Part shown: positions 23,727-31,150 of the stretch, piece after piece | Numbering within the stretch: position 1 is the stretch's first letter | Layout of the letters: every line of letters begins with the position of its first letter | The notes under the pieces: generated by a model | Told to the model about the DNA's origin: nothing | The model's database searches: none | What the model saw: the letters and a program-made list of their open reading frames with translations, nothing else | Translations under genes and position numbers: made by a program | Assembly (NCBI GenBank): GCA_035512575.1 | Contig: DATKDT010000152.1 | Location: 6,283 to 70,282 of the forward strand | Source: JALYRV01 sp035512575 | GTDB taxonomy: Bacteria; Acidobacteriota; Vicinamibacteria; Vicinamibacterales; SCN-69-37 | Direction: 5' to 3' | Length of the DNA: 64,000 bases

Positions 23727-25232
23727 ATGCCCGCGTCGCGACTTCTTCGATTGTTCGACCAGGTTCCCCAAGGCATCTTCACCGGCGCGGTGGACGCGGC
23801 CGGGTGCGCGACCGACTCGGCCAATCCCTACCTCAAACTGATGTTCGGGCTGGCGGCCGACACGCCCGACGCCGAGGCGCAGCCGTTCGCGCCCGATCGG
23901 TTCGTCGACGCGCAGGCGCGCGAGGCCTTCCTCGAGCGCCTCGGCCGCGACGGCACGGTCCGCGACTACCTGCTGCGGATGCGCCGCGCCGACGGGTCGC
24001 CCTTCTGGGTGGAAGTCACCGCGATTGCCGAGCCGGACAGCGCGGGCCTGTCGGTCGAGGCGCTGATCCGCGACGTCAGCGAGCGCAAGAAGCTCGACGA
24101 CCAGGCGAAGGACGTCTACCACCAGCTGCTGCAGGCCGAAAAGCTCGCGTCGCTGGGCCAGACCATCTCCGGCGTCGCGCACGAGCTGAACAACCCGCTC
24201 GCGGCGATTCTCACATGGGCCGAGCGCCTCTCGGGATCGCCGTCGCCCGACACCACCGCCAAGGGCGTCGACGCCATCCTCACGCAGGCCGAGCGCGCCG
24301 CCCGGATCGTGCGCAACCTGCTCACGTTCGCCCGCAAGCGCCACACGACGCGCGCCATGGTCGATCTCAATCACGTCGTGCGCGAGACGCTCGCGCTGCG
24401 CGCCTACGAGCAGCGCGTCAGCAACGTGATGATCATCGAGGCGCTCGCCGCCGGGCTGCCGCAGGTCTTTGCCGACCCGCACCAGGTGCAGCAGGTGCTG
24501 CTCAATCTCGTCATCAACGCCGAACAGGCCATGCTCGGCGCCAACGGGCGCGGCACGCTGATCGTGCGCACGTGGCACGAGCCGGATCGCGACGCTGTGG
24601 TGCTCGAGGTGAACGACGATGGGCCCGGCGTGCCCGAAGATGTGCGGCCGAAGATCTTCGACCCGTTCTTCACGACGAAGGAAGTGGGAAAAGGCACCGG
24701 ACTCGGGCTGACGGTGGCCTACGCCATCGTGCAGGAGCACGGCGGGCGGCTGCGGGTGGAATCGGAGCGCGGCCGCGGCGCGTCGTTCATCATCGAGCTG
24801 CCGGTGGGCGGGATGGCGGTGCGCACGCCGGCCCAGCCAAGCGCGCCGGCGCCCGCCGAGATTCCCGCCGGCTCCACCGCGCTCATCGTCGAAGACGAGG
24901 CCGCGCTGCGGGCGGCCGTCGGCGACGCGCTGACCGACGCGGGCTTCACGGTGGACCGCGCCGGCGACGGCGAGGAGGCGCTCGCGAAGGTGCGGGAGCG
25001 CGACTACGACCTGATCGTGTGCGATCTGAAGATGCCGCGCCTCGACGGCCCGGCGTTCTTCGCCGTGCTGTCGGACGAGAAGCCCGCCCTCGCCCGCCGC
25101 GTCGTGTTCGTCACAGGCGACGTCGCCGGCACCGAAGCCGAGCGCTTCCTGGACGCGAGCGGCTGCCGCTGGCTCGCGAAGCCGTTCCGCCTACGCGATC
25201 TTCTGCGACTGGCGCGAGAGACCCTGCGCTGA
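23727..25232 (+). CDS. PAS hybrid histidine kinase with C-terminal receiver domain
   Basis: About 501 residues from ATG 23727. PAS domain (about 8-120), HisKA with H152 in LGQTISGVAHELNNPLAAIL, HATPase (N box LNLVINAEQAM, DDGPGVPE, GTGLGLTVAYAIV), then a REC domain (about 385-501) with phospho-acceptor D433 in LIVCDLKMPRLDG and the conserved Lys in WLAKPF. Cytosolic. Alternative starts at GTG 23694 or ATG 23700 would overlap the divergent SDR start, so the ATG at 23727 is preferred; this leaves only 25 bp between starts. The 3' end overlaps the sigma-factor gene by 42 bp. Confidence 0.88.
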   Translation: MPASRLLRLFDQVPQGIFTGAVDAAGCATDSANPYLKLMFGLAADTPDAEAQPFAPDRFVDAQAREAFLERLGRDGTVRDYLLRMRRADGSPFWVEVTAIAEPDSAGLSVEALIRDVSERKKLDDQAKDVYHQLLQAEKLASLGQTISGVAHELNNPLAAILTWAERLSGSPSPDTTAKGVDAILTQAERAARIVRNLLTFARKRHTTRAMVDLNHVVRETLALRAYEQRVSNVMIIEALAAGLPQVFADPHQVQQVLLNLVINAEQAMLGANGRGTLIVRTWHEPDRDAVVLEVNDDGPGVPEDVRPKIFDPFFTTKEVGKGTGLGLTVAYAIVQEHGGRLRVESERGRGASFIIELPVGGMAVRTPAQPSAPAPAEIPAGSTALIVEDEAALRAAVGDALTDAGFTVDRAGDGEEALAKVRERDYDLIVCDLKMPRLDGPAFFAVLSDEKPALARRVVFVTGDVAGTEAERFLDASGCRWLAKPFRLRDLLRLARETLR

Positions 25233-26084
25233 CCCGCCGGCGTCGCGCGCCGGCATCGACGCCCTGGCCATCTTCAATTTCGGCGGGGGCCCCTGCACCC
25301 CGCCTAGCTCGGTCGCTCGCGGGGCCCCGACGCCCCGCTCCGCTCCCTGCGCACTCGCTGTTTCGTGCAGGCCAACATCCGCGGCCAGCAGGCGCTTGAG
25401 GCGGTCGAGCGCGCGCGCGTGCAGCTGCGACACACGCGACTCGTTCACGCCAATCTCGCCGCCAATCTGCTTCATCGTAGCCTCGGCGAAGTAGTACATC
25501 GAGACGATCTTCCGCTCGCGCGGCGGCAGCGCGTTGATGGCGCAGCGCACGCGATCCTTCACTTCCTGCGTTTCGAATGCCTTCTCAGGCGACGGCGGCT
25601 CGCTCGGAACAAGCACGGCCGGCAGCGACGCGCCGTCGATCGACTCGGCCGACGCCATCGGCGACGTCGACTCGATCGTGTGGATGCGGACGATGGTGCG
25701 CTCGAGGCGCGCGACGTCGGTGCCGACGCGCGTGGCGAGATCCTGCATGGACGGCTCGGCGCCGTTCTCGCGCCGCAGCGACTCGCGGGCGGCTTCGAGC
25801 TCGCGGCGCTGGCGGCGCACGCCGCGCGGCCAGGCGTCCTTGCGCAGCGCGTCGATCATGGCGCCGCGCACGCGGCGCTCGGCGAAGGTCTCGAACTTGA
25901 TGCCCCGCGCCTTGTCGAAGCGGCGCGCCGCGTCAATCAGGCCCAGCATGCCGTCCTGCACCAGATCGCCAATGTCGATCGAGTTTGGCATCGTCGCGGC
26001 GACGCGGCGGGCCAGCGATTCCACGAAGGGCAGGCTCTGGGCGATACGGTCACGTTCGGCGGCGGCCAATGGCTGTCGGGACAT
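25191..26084 (-). CDS. FliA/WhiG-type sigma-70 family factor with repeat-derived C-terminal tail
   Basis: 297 residues, longer than the usual ~240-250. Region 2 (FVESLARRVAATMPNSIDIGDLVQDGMLGLIDAARRFD.. spans core-binding and -10 recognition), region 3 (MQDLATRVGTDVARLERTIVRI) and region 4 with the HTH EATMKQIGGEIGVNESRVSQLHARALDRLK give a class-3 sigma factor like FliA or WhiG. No flagellar genes are in the window. Beyond about residue 235 the tail (HETASAQGAERGVGAPRATE...) has no family counterpart and is encoded largely by a dispersed GC-rich repeat. The preferred start is the ATG at 26084. Confidence 0.85.
   Translation of the reverse strand: MSRQPLAAAERDRIAQSLPFVESLARRVAATMPNSIDIGDLVQDGMLGLIDAARRFDKARGIKFETFAERRVRGAMIDALRKDAWPRGVRRQRRELEAARESLRRENGAEPSMQDLATRVGTDVARLERTIVRIHTIESTSPMASAESIDGASLPAVLVPSEPPSPEKAFETQEVKDRVRCAINALPPRERKIVSMYYFAEATMKQIGGEIGVNESRVSQLHARALDRLKRLLAADVGLHETASAQGAERGVGAPRATELGGVQGPPPKLKMARASMPARDAGGSAQGLSRQSQKIA
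25282..25347 (-). repeat. GC-rich dispersed repeat, copy 2 (inside sigma-factor gene)
   Basis: Inverted relative to copy 1 at 21690-21755, differing at a minority of positions (for example CGCCTAGCTCGG against CGCCAGGCTCGT). It lies within the 3' part of the sigma-factor reading frame and encodes residues around AQGAERGVGAPRATELGGVQ. Confidence 0.8.
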
Positions 26085-26289
26085 TCGAACTCCTTGGAAA
26101 GTTGCGGGGAGCCCTAGCGCAACCGGACAGCCAACTCTCCAATTGAGATTTGACGATGTGCGACTTCAGATCTAAGAGCTTTAGATTGAGTGATTTACAG
26201 GCATCTGATGCCTGTGAAGAGGCGCGCAGTTACGGGCGATTTTGCGTCAATTTGTTGGCAGGGGGTGTCAAAGCGTCGGAAGTTTGACG
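26085..26289. promoter_or_regulatory. Leader of the sigma-factor gene with two palindromes
   Basis: AT-richer than its surroundings. Holds ATCTAA-GAGCT-TTAGAT (26170-26186, perfect 6-bp arms) and CAGGCATC-T-GATGCCTG (26198-26214, perfect 8-bp arms, 1-bp spacer), 11 bp apart. Both lie upstream of the sigma-factor start and downstream of the DHp-like gene, so they may be operators for the sigma gene; the second could also form a hairpin in the upstream transcript, although no U-tract follows on either strand. Confidence 0.45.
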
Positions 26290-26535
26290 CTATTTAGCGT
26301 TCGATGGGCCTGTTTCGGCGAGCTTTCTGATTTCGGCAGCCGTCGCCATGGCGTCGAGCGCGCTGCTGACGACCTGGGCCGCGCGCGAGCGGGTGGCGTC
26401 GTCGGCCGCGCGGGCCTCGAGCAGCTCGGCATTGGCCAGCACGATGCCGAGCTGGTTGTTGAGCTGGTGAAAGAGCCGGCCGATGTCGCGGGTGTCCGCC
26501 ACCTGGAGCCGTTCCCCTCTGTGATGCGCGATCAC
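26290..26535 (-). CDS. Minimal histidine-kinase DHp-like protein (H-box only)
   Basis: 81 residues from a GTG at 26535 that overlaps the stop of the upstream HTH gene (GTGA), or 70 residues from a second GTG at 26502 that has GAGGGG about 12 bp upstream. The core GRLFHQLNNQLGIVLANAELLE resembles the H-box helix of HisKA domains (compare AHELNNPLAAILTWAERL in the hybrid kinase at 23.7 kb) and is followed by a second helix (RAAQVVSSALDAMATAAEIRKL). There is no ATPase domain. It may act as a phosphotransfer or dimerisation partner; this is inference. Confidence 0.55.
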   Translation of the reverse strand: MIAHHRGERLQVADTRDIGRLFHQLNNQLGIVLANAELLEARAADDATRSRAAQVVSSALDAMATAAEIRKLAETGPSNAK

Positions 26536-26741
26536 GCCGAAACGCTGTTCTTGCGGCTGCTCCACCCGGCGCGCCGCTCCGGCTCGCGCCAGAGCGTGTC
26601 GACGAAGATCCGGACCGACCCCCCGGCCGTGCGCACGTACTCGACTTTGCCGTTGGCGATCCAGTTGTAGATGGTGCGGCGGCTGACGCCGACCAGCTCG
26701 CACGCCTTCATGATCGAGATGGTTTTGCGTTCGACAATCAT
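26532..26741 (-). CDS. Excisionase-type HTH DNA-binding protein
   Basis: 69 residues. A MerR/excisionase-like helix-turn-helix fills the protein: TISIMKACELVGVSRRTIYNWIANGKVEYVRTAGGSVRIF, followed by VDTLW and a basic tail. Such small HTH_17 proteins bind DNA singly or through partners. No integrase or phage gene is present, so a regulatory role is more likely than excision. It is divergent from the NtrC-type regulator (73 bp between starts) and coupled to the DHp-like gene. Confidence 0.8.
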   Translation of the reverse strand: MIVERKTISIMKACELVGVSRRTIYNWIANGKVEYVRTAGGSVRIFVDTLWREPERRAGWSSRKNSVSA

Positions 26742-26814
26742 GACAAGTCCTCGCAGGCATCTATCGGCATTTGCGCGCAGGGCTGCAGGGTGTCAAAATG
26801 CCGCCACCTGTCCG

Positions 26815-28233
26815 ATGGCCGATCCCTGGCATCTTCTGCTCGTCGACGATGAGAAAGCCTTTCGCGAGGCGATTGCGGAGCAGCTGGCCGATCGGGGCTT
26901 CGTCGTGACGCAGGCGGCCGACGGCACGAGCGCCCTCGACCGCCTCTCCGAGTTTGCCTACGACATCGTCGTCACCGATCTGCGGCTGCCCGGCGCCGAC
27001 GGGCGGAAGGTGCTGCAGGAGGCGCGGGCGCGCTACCCCGACATCATCGCGATCGTCATCACGGGCTACGGCACGGTGAAGGACGCGGTCGAGCTGATCA
27101 AGCAGGGTGCGAGCGACTTCATCACGAAGCCGTTTCAGTTCGACGGGCTGCTGCACGTGATCGAGGCGGCGCTCGAGCAGCGTCGCCTGCGCGCCGAGAA
27201 CGACTACCTGCGATCGCAGCTCGACGACCGGTACCGGATCGACGGCATCGTCGGCAAGAGCGACGCGATGCACGGGCTGTTTCAGCTGCTCCACACGGTG
27301 GCCGACTCGCCCGCGACGGTGCTGATCACGGGCGAGACGGGCACGGGCAAGGAGCTGGCCGCGCGCGCGATCCATCACGCGAGCTCGCGGCGCGCGCAGC
27401 GCTTCGTCGCGCTCAATTGCAGCGCCATCCCTGAAACGCTGCTCGAGGCCGAGCTGTTCGGGCACGTGCGGGGCGCGTTCACGGGCGCGGTGGCCAACCG
27501 CCAGGGCAAGCTCGAAGCGGCGCATCGGGGCACGCTGTTCCTCGACGAGGTGGGGACGATGAGCGCGGCGCTGCAGGCGAAGCTGCTGCGCGTGCTGCAG
27601 GAGCGCGAGTTCGAGCGCGTGGGCGACTCGCAGACGGTCAAGGTGGACGTGCGCGTCATCGCGGCCACGCATGCCGATCTCCAGAAGATGGTGACGGAAG
27701 GGCAGTTCCGCGAGGATCTGTTCTATCGCCTGAACGTCGTACCGGTGCGGATGCCGCCGCTGCGCGAGCGGCGCGACGACATTCCGCTGCTGGTGCAGCA
27801 CTTCCTGGTGAAGCTCGCGCGCGACGCGGCAGGACGCAAGGACAGGAACGGTTCGGCCGCCGGCCCGTCAACGGCCTCGCAAGACGCCATGCGCCAGTTG
27901 ATGACGTATGACTGGCCCGGCAACGTGCGGCAGCTCGAGAATGTGATCGAGCGCCTGTTCACGCTGCTGCCGAAGCGCGCGCAGATCGAGGTCGCCGATC
28001 TGCCCGACGACATCCGCGGGGCGTCGCCGGGCGCGGCATCGGCGGTGCATGAGGACGCCATGCCCGACCACGGCGTCGATCTGGATGGCTATCTCTCGAA
28101 CGTGGAGCTGATGCTGATCAGGAAAGCGCTGGATCGCACGAGTGGCAACAAGCGGCGCGCGGCGGACCTGCTGCAGATCAAGCGGACGACGCTGATCGAA
28201 AAACTGAAACGGCTCGAGCGACTGGGAAACTGA
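26815..28233 (+). CDS. NtrC-family sigma-54-dependent response regulator
   Basis: 472 residues. Receiver domain (about 5-120) with D55 in VVTDLRLPGADG and K105 in ITKPF; AAA+ domain (about 140-385) with Walker A GETGTGKE (173-180), the sigma-54 contact loop GAFTGA (220-225), and Walker B GTLFLDEVG; C-terminal Fis-type HTH (RTSGNKRRAADLLQIKRTTLIEKLKRL). Activates sigma-54 promoters when phosphorylated. ATG at 26815 chosen because the receiver domain starts there; the longer open frame runs into the divergent gene. The gene after it starts 6 bp downstream. Confidence 0.95.
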   Translation: MADPWHLLLVDDEKAFREAIAEQLADRGFVVTQAADGTSALDRLSEFAYDIVVTDLRLPGADGRKVLQEARARYPDIIAIVITGYGTVKDAVELIKQGASDFITKPFQFDGLLHVIEAALEQRRLRAENDYLRSQLDDRYRIDGIVGKSDAMHGLFQLLHTVADSPATVLITGETGTGKELAARAIHHASSRRAQRFVALNCSAIPETLLEAELFGHVRGAFTGAVANRQGKLEAAHRGTLFLDEVGTMSAALQAKLLRVLQEREFERVGDSQTVKVDVRVIAATHADLQKMVTEGQFREDLFYRLNVVPVRMPPLRERRDDIPLLVQHFLVKLARDAAGRKDRNGSAAGPSTASQDAMRQLMTYDWPGNVRQLENVIERLFTLLPKRAQIEVADLPDDIRGASPGAASAVHEDAMPDHGVDLDGYLSNVELMLIRKALDRTSGNKRRAADLLQIKRTTLIEKLKRLERLGN

Positions 28234-28239
28234 GGGCGC

Positions 28240-29238
28240 ATGTCACGGGCGGCGTATTGGACGATCGTTGCGGGAGGGCAGCCGACGGCCTTTCGCGGGC
28301 GCGACAGGGAAGATCTGCTGCCGACGCTGAAACAGCTGCAGAGCAAGCAGCCGGATGCCGCGATCGTGTGGTTCGAGCGCGGCAAGGTGTTTCCGACGCG
28401 CGAGGCGGCGCTGGAGGACCGGCGGGGTCCGCGCGAGCGGAGGCCGCGCGACTGGCGGCCCGGCGGCGATCACAAGGATCCGCGCGCGAAGTACGACGTG
28501 CCGCGCGACCAGAAACGGGCGCGCTTCAGGCAGCTGGCGCAGAAGCGGCGCATGCGCGACGAGGAGCCGGGCGATCGCGGCGGCTTCGATCCCTTTGCCG
28601 AACGGCCGCGGAAGCCGTTCGGCGAGCGGCCGCCACGCGAGAATCCGCCACGCGAGAATCGGCCGCCACGCGAGAATCGTCCGCCGCGCGAGAATCGTCC
28701 GCCGTTCGGCGATCGACGGCCCGCGGGCGGGGGAGAGCGCAGTCCGTTCGGCGACCGGCGACCGGCGGGAGGCGACCGGCGTCCCGCAGGCGGTGGCCGC
28801 GGGAGGTGGCAGGACAGGGAAGGCGGCGATCGCCGCCCGGCCGGCGGCGCGCGCAAGCCTGGCGGGTGGGGAAGCGGCCGTCCGCAAGGCGCGGGGCGCG
28901 GGCCTGGAACCGGACGCCCGCCTGGCGGGCCGGGACGGCCGCCCGGAGGCCCGGGAGTGGGGCGCGGACCTGGAATGGGCCGTCCGCCCGGAGGCCGTCC
29001 GCCCGGAGGCCGTCCGCCTGGAGGCCTGGGGCGATCACCTGCCGGTGGACGCGGGCCGGGGTCGAGCCGGCCCGGCGGCCCCGGACGGCCGGGGGGAGGC
29101 GGCAGGCCGCCTGGCGGCAGGGGACCCGGAGGACCCGCAGGACGTGGGCCCGGCGGGCGTGGACCAGGCGGACGCGCGCCGGGTGGCCGCGGGCCCGGTG
29201 GCCGCGGCCCAGGAGGCCGCGGGGGCGGCCGCGGGTGA
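28240..29238 (+). CDS. Protein with small N-terminal domain and long Arg/Pro/Gly-rich disordered tail
   Basis: 332 residues. Residues 1-60 (YWTIVAGGQPTAFRGRDREDLLPTLKQLQSKQPD... FERGKVFPTREAA) look folded; 60-125 is highly basic; from about 125 to the end the protein is repetitive: PPREN units (about 5), GDRRPAGG units, then RPPGG and GRGPGG units. At DNA level a CGCCACGCGAGAAT-type unit is tandemly repeated near 28620-28710. The composition resembles RGG-rich RNA-binding tails of eukaryotic and some bacterial RNA-binding proteins. Stop overlaps the next start (GTGA), which supports it being translated. Function unknown; RNA association is inference. Confidence 0.6.
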   Translation: MSRAAYWTIVAGGQPTAFRGRDREDLLPTLKQLQSKQPDAAIVWFERGKVFPTREAALEDRRGPRERRPRDWRPGGDHKDPRAKYDVPRDQKRARFRQLAQKRRMRDEEPGDRGGFDPFAERPRKPFGERPPRENPPRENRPPRENRPPRENRPPFGDRRPAGGGERSPFGDRRPAGGDRRPAGGGRGRWQDREGGDRRPAGGARKPGGWGSGRPQGAGRGPGTGRPPGGPGRPPGGPGVGRGPGMGRPPGGRPPGGRPPGGLGRSPAGGRGPGSSRPGGPGRPGGGGRPPGGRGPGGPAGRGPGGRGPGGRAPGGRGPGGRGPGGRGGGRG

Positions 29239-29585
29239 TCGCGCACGTCATCCTGTTTCGTCCCAAAGCCGATCTCGACGATGCCGGCCGGGCGCGCCTG
29301 TTCGACGCCATGCGCGCGGCGCACCGCGCGATTCCGCGGATCGCGCGGTTCGTCGTCGGGCAGCGCGTGAAGAACGGCCGGCCCTACGAAGCGCTCGCGC
29401 GCGACTTTCCTTTCTTTGCGCTGCTGGAATTCGAGACGCAGGCCGACTTCGACGCGTATGTATCGCACCCCGCGCACGAGGAGCTCGGGGCGCAGTTCTA
29501 TCTGGCGAGCGAGGCGGCGGAGGCCTACGACTTCGAGACGGGCGACATGCCCGGCGCGCTCGACGGTCTCAGGCAGGAACGGTAA
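29235..29585 (+). CDS. Dabb-domain (stress-responsive alpha/beta barrel) protein
   Basis: 116 residues from GTG 29235, overlapping the previous stop (GTGA). The fold pattern IAHVILFRPKADL, then a helix, then IPRIARFVVGQRVK, then FALLEFETQADFDAYVSHPAHEELG is typical of Dabb/ferredoxin-like dimeric barrels. Members include small cyclases and stress proteins, but many have no known activity. The 3' end overlaps dusB by 17 bp in convergent orientation. Confidence 0.8.
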   Translation: MIAHVILFRPKADLDDAGRARLFDAMRAAHRAIPRIARFVVGQRVKNGRPYEALARDFPFFALLEFETQADFDAYVSHPAHEELGAQFYLASEAAEAYDFETGDMPGALDGLRQER

Positions 29586-30615
29586 CGCCGAAGAAGCGGA
29601 CGATGATGTCGCGCAGATGGTCGATCGACTCGGCGGAGTTGATGGCGACGCGCAGCTGCGACCCGCCTTCGATCCCCTTCGTGTACCACGAGTTCAGCGC
29701 GCGCAGCTTGTTGATCACCCACTTGCGGCGTCCACGCGGCGTCTGATCGTCCGGCGCGATCGGCGCCTGGCCCGGAGCGCTATGGCGGAAGCCGTCGCGC
29801 TCGCCGACGCGCTCGGCCAGCAGCAGATCGATGTACTCGAGCAGGAACAGGCCGCGCTCTTCCATCGTGATCTCGCGAGGCGCGCGTCCCGCCGCAAGCG
29901 CGTGCGCCTGCTCGAAGATCCACGGATTGCGCAGCGCGCCGCGGCCCACCAGCACGCCAGAGACGCGGGTGCTGCGCAGGCGGTCCACCATCTGCGACGC
30001 CTCGACGCAGTCGCCGCTGCCGAACACCGGAATGTCGAGCGACCCGGCGATCCGGTCGATGAGATCCCAGTCCGACACGCCCGAATAGGACTGCGCGGCG
30101 GTCCGGCCGTGGACGGCCACACCCGCCGCGCCGGCGTCCTCGGCCATGCGGGCCAGCACGGGCGCGTTGATCTCGGCGTCGTTCCACCCGGCGCGCATCT
30201 TCACGGTCACCGGAATCTTCACGGCGTCGACCATTGCCCTGATCACCGCTGCGGCATGCTCCGGCTCGCGCATCAGGCTGCAGCCCGCGTTGTGCTTCGC
30301 GATCTTCGGGACGGGGCAGCCCATGTTGATGTCGACCGCGTCGGCGCCCATGCCCTCGACGATTCGCGCGGCGTCGGCCATCTTCGCCGGGTCGCCGCCG
30401 AAGATCTGAATCGACACCGGCCGCTCCTCTTCCGTGTACTCGGCGAACTCCAGCGTGCGATCGATCCCGCGCACGAGCCCCTCGGAGCTGACCATCTCGG
30501 TGACGACCAGCCCGCACCCGCCGCGGCGCTTGACGAGCCGCCGGAACGCGGTATCGGTCATGCCCGCCATCGGAGCCATTGCGAACGGTGACTGAAGCGG
30601 AAGGTGCTTGGCCAA
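29569..30615 (-). CDS. dusB: tRNA-dihydrouridine synthase (DusB-like)
   Basis: 348 residues, FMN TIM-barrel enzyme reducing uridine in the tRNA D-loop. Motifs: MAPMAGMTDTAFRRLV near the N-terminus, QIFGGDP, VDINMGCPVPKIAKHNAGCSL with the active-site Cys, VKMRAGW, VHGRT, VFGSGD and GVLVGRGALRNPWIF, then a helical C-terminal domain. The start assigned at 30615 is a TTG directly after an array of 7-bp repeats and lacks a Shine-Dalgarno; it keeps the conserved first strand, and no ATG is available between it and the barrel start at MAPMAG. Confidence 0.93.
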   Translation of the reverse strand: MAKHLPLQSPFAMAPMAGMTDTAFRRLVKRRGGCGLVVTEMVSSEGLVRGIDRTLEFAEYTEEERPVSIQIFGGDPAKMADAARIVEGMGADAVDINMGCPVPKIAKHNAGCSLMREPEHAAAVIRAMVDAVKIPVTVKMRAGWNDAEINAPVLARMAEDAGAAGVAVHGRTAAQSYSGVSDWDLIDRIAGSLDIPVFGSGDCVEASQMVDRLRSTRVSGVLVGRGALRNPWIFEQAHALAAGRAPREITMEERGLFLLEYIDLLLAERVGERDGFRHSAPGQAPIAPDDQTPRGRRKWVINKLRALNSWYTKGIEGGSQLRVAINSAESIDHLRDIIVRFFGVTVPA

Positions 30616-30620
30616 AAGAT

Positions 30621-30655
30621 TCTGTATTCTGCGTTCTGTGTTCTGCGTTCTGTCA
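30621..30655. repeat. Five 7-bp tandem units (TCTGTGT type)
   Basis: TCTGTAT, TCTGCGT, TCTGTGT, TCTGCGT, TCTGTCA in exact register, filling the gap between the NusG-like gene stop and the dusB start. Confidence 0.85.
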
Positions 30656-31150
30656 GTACGCCCGGACGTCGGCCGCGTCCACTTCGACCGATACGCCCTG
30701 GCCGATCAACTCGACCGACAGCACGAGCCGCGCGTGCGATCCCTTTCGCACGAGGCGGCCGACGACGCCCTTGAGCGGGCCGTGGGTGACTTCAACCATG
30801 TCTCCCTCGTGAATGAGCGGACAGGGATCGTAGGCCAGCTCGCTTTCGACCAGCGTCCGGATGCCGGCGATCTCGGAGTCGGGAATCGGCGCCGGCTCGC
30901 CGTCGAACGACACGATGTTGACCACGCCGGTGCACTTGAGCACCGGCAGGCGATCCACCGCCGGGAACTTCGCGAAGCAATAGCCGGGAAACAGCGGCCA
31001 CTCGATCTGCTTCTTGCGGTCTTTCCACCGGCTCCACTTGAGGATCGTCGGCAGAAACGTCTCGAGCCCCTTGCGCTCGAGCTGCTCGCGGACGACCTGC
31101 TCGTGGCGCGAGCGCGTCCAGATGGCAAACCAGGGAGCGTCGACGGGCAT
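30653..31150 (-). CDS. NusG/RfaH-like transcription elongation factor
   Basis: 165 residues. NusG N-terminal (NGN) domain (WFAIWTRSRHEQVVREQLERKG, FPGYCFAKF) and a C-terminal KOW domain (EGDMVEVTHGPLKGVVGRLVRKG). The NGN domain binds RNA polymerase and the KOW domain ribosomal or other partners. Lack of adjacent secE/rplK and the NusG-paralogue features suggest an RfaH/UpxY-type specialised antiterminator rather than housekeeping NusG. Start ATG overlaps the surA stop (ATGA). In other genomes such paralogues control polysaccharide operons; here the neighbouring wzt/wzm exporter fits. Confidence 0.88.
   Translation of the reverse strand: MPVDAPWFAIWTRSRHEQVVREQLERKGLETFLPTILKWSRWKDRKKQIEWPLFPGYCFAKFPAVDRLPVLKCTGVVNIVSFDGEPAPIPDSEIAGIRTLVESELAYDPCPLIHEGDMVEVTHGPLKGVVGRLVRKGSHARLVLSVELIGQGVSVEVDAADVRAY

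Noticed and set aside
26198..26214. Intrinsic terminator after the DHp-like gene
   Set aside because: The 8-bp stem has a 1-bp loop and no T-tract on either side, so an operator-like palindrome is more plausible.
26532..26741. Excisionase of a mobile element
   Set aside because: No integrase, attachment-site repeats or phage genes nearby; a regulatory HTH protein is more likely.
26742..26814. Sigma-54 promoter before the NtrC-type gene
   Set aside because: No GG-N10-GC pair with adequate flanking consensus was convincing in this short divergent gap.
28470..29477. Pro-rich protein on the minus strand over the RPG-rich gene
   Set aside because: It is the complement of the repetitive GC-rich coding sequence; no domain and no start-site support.
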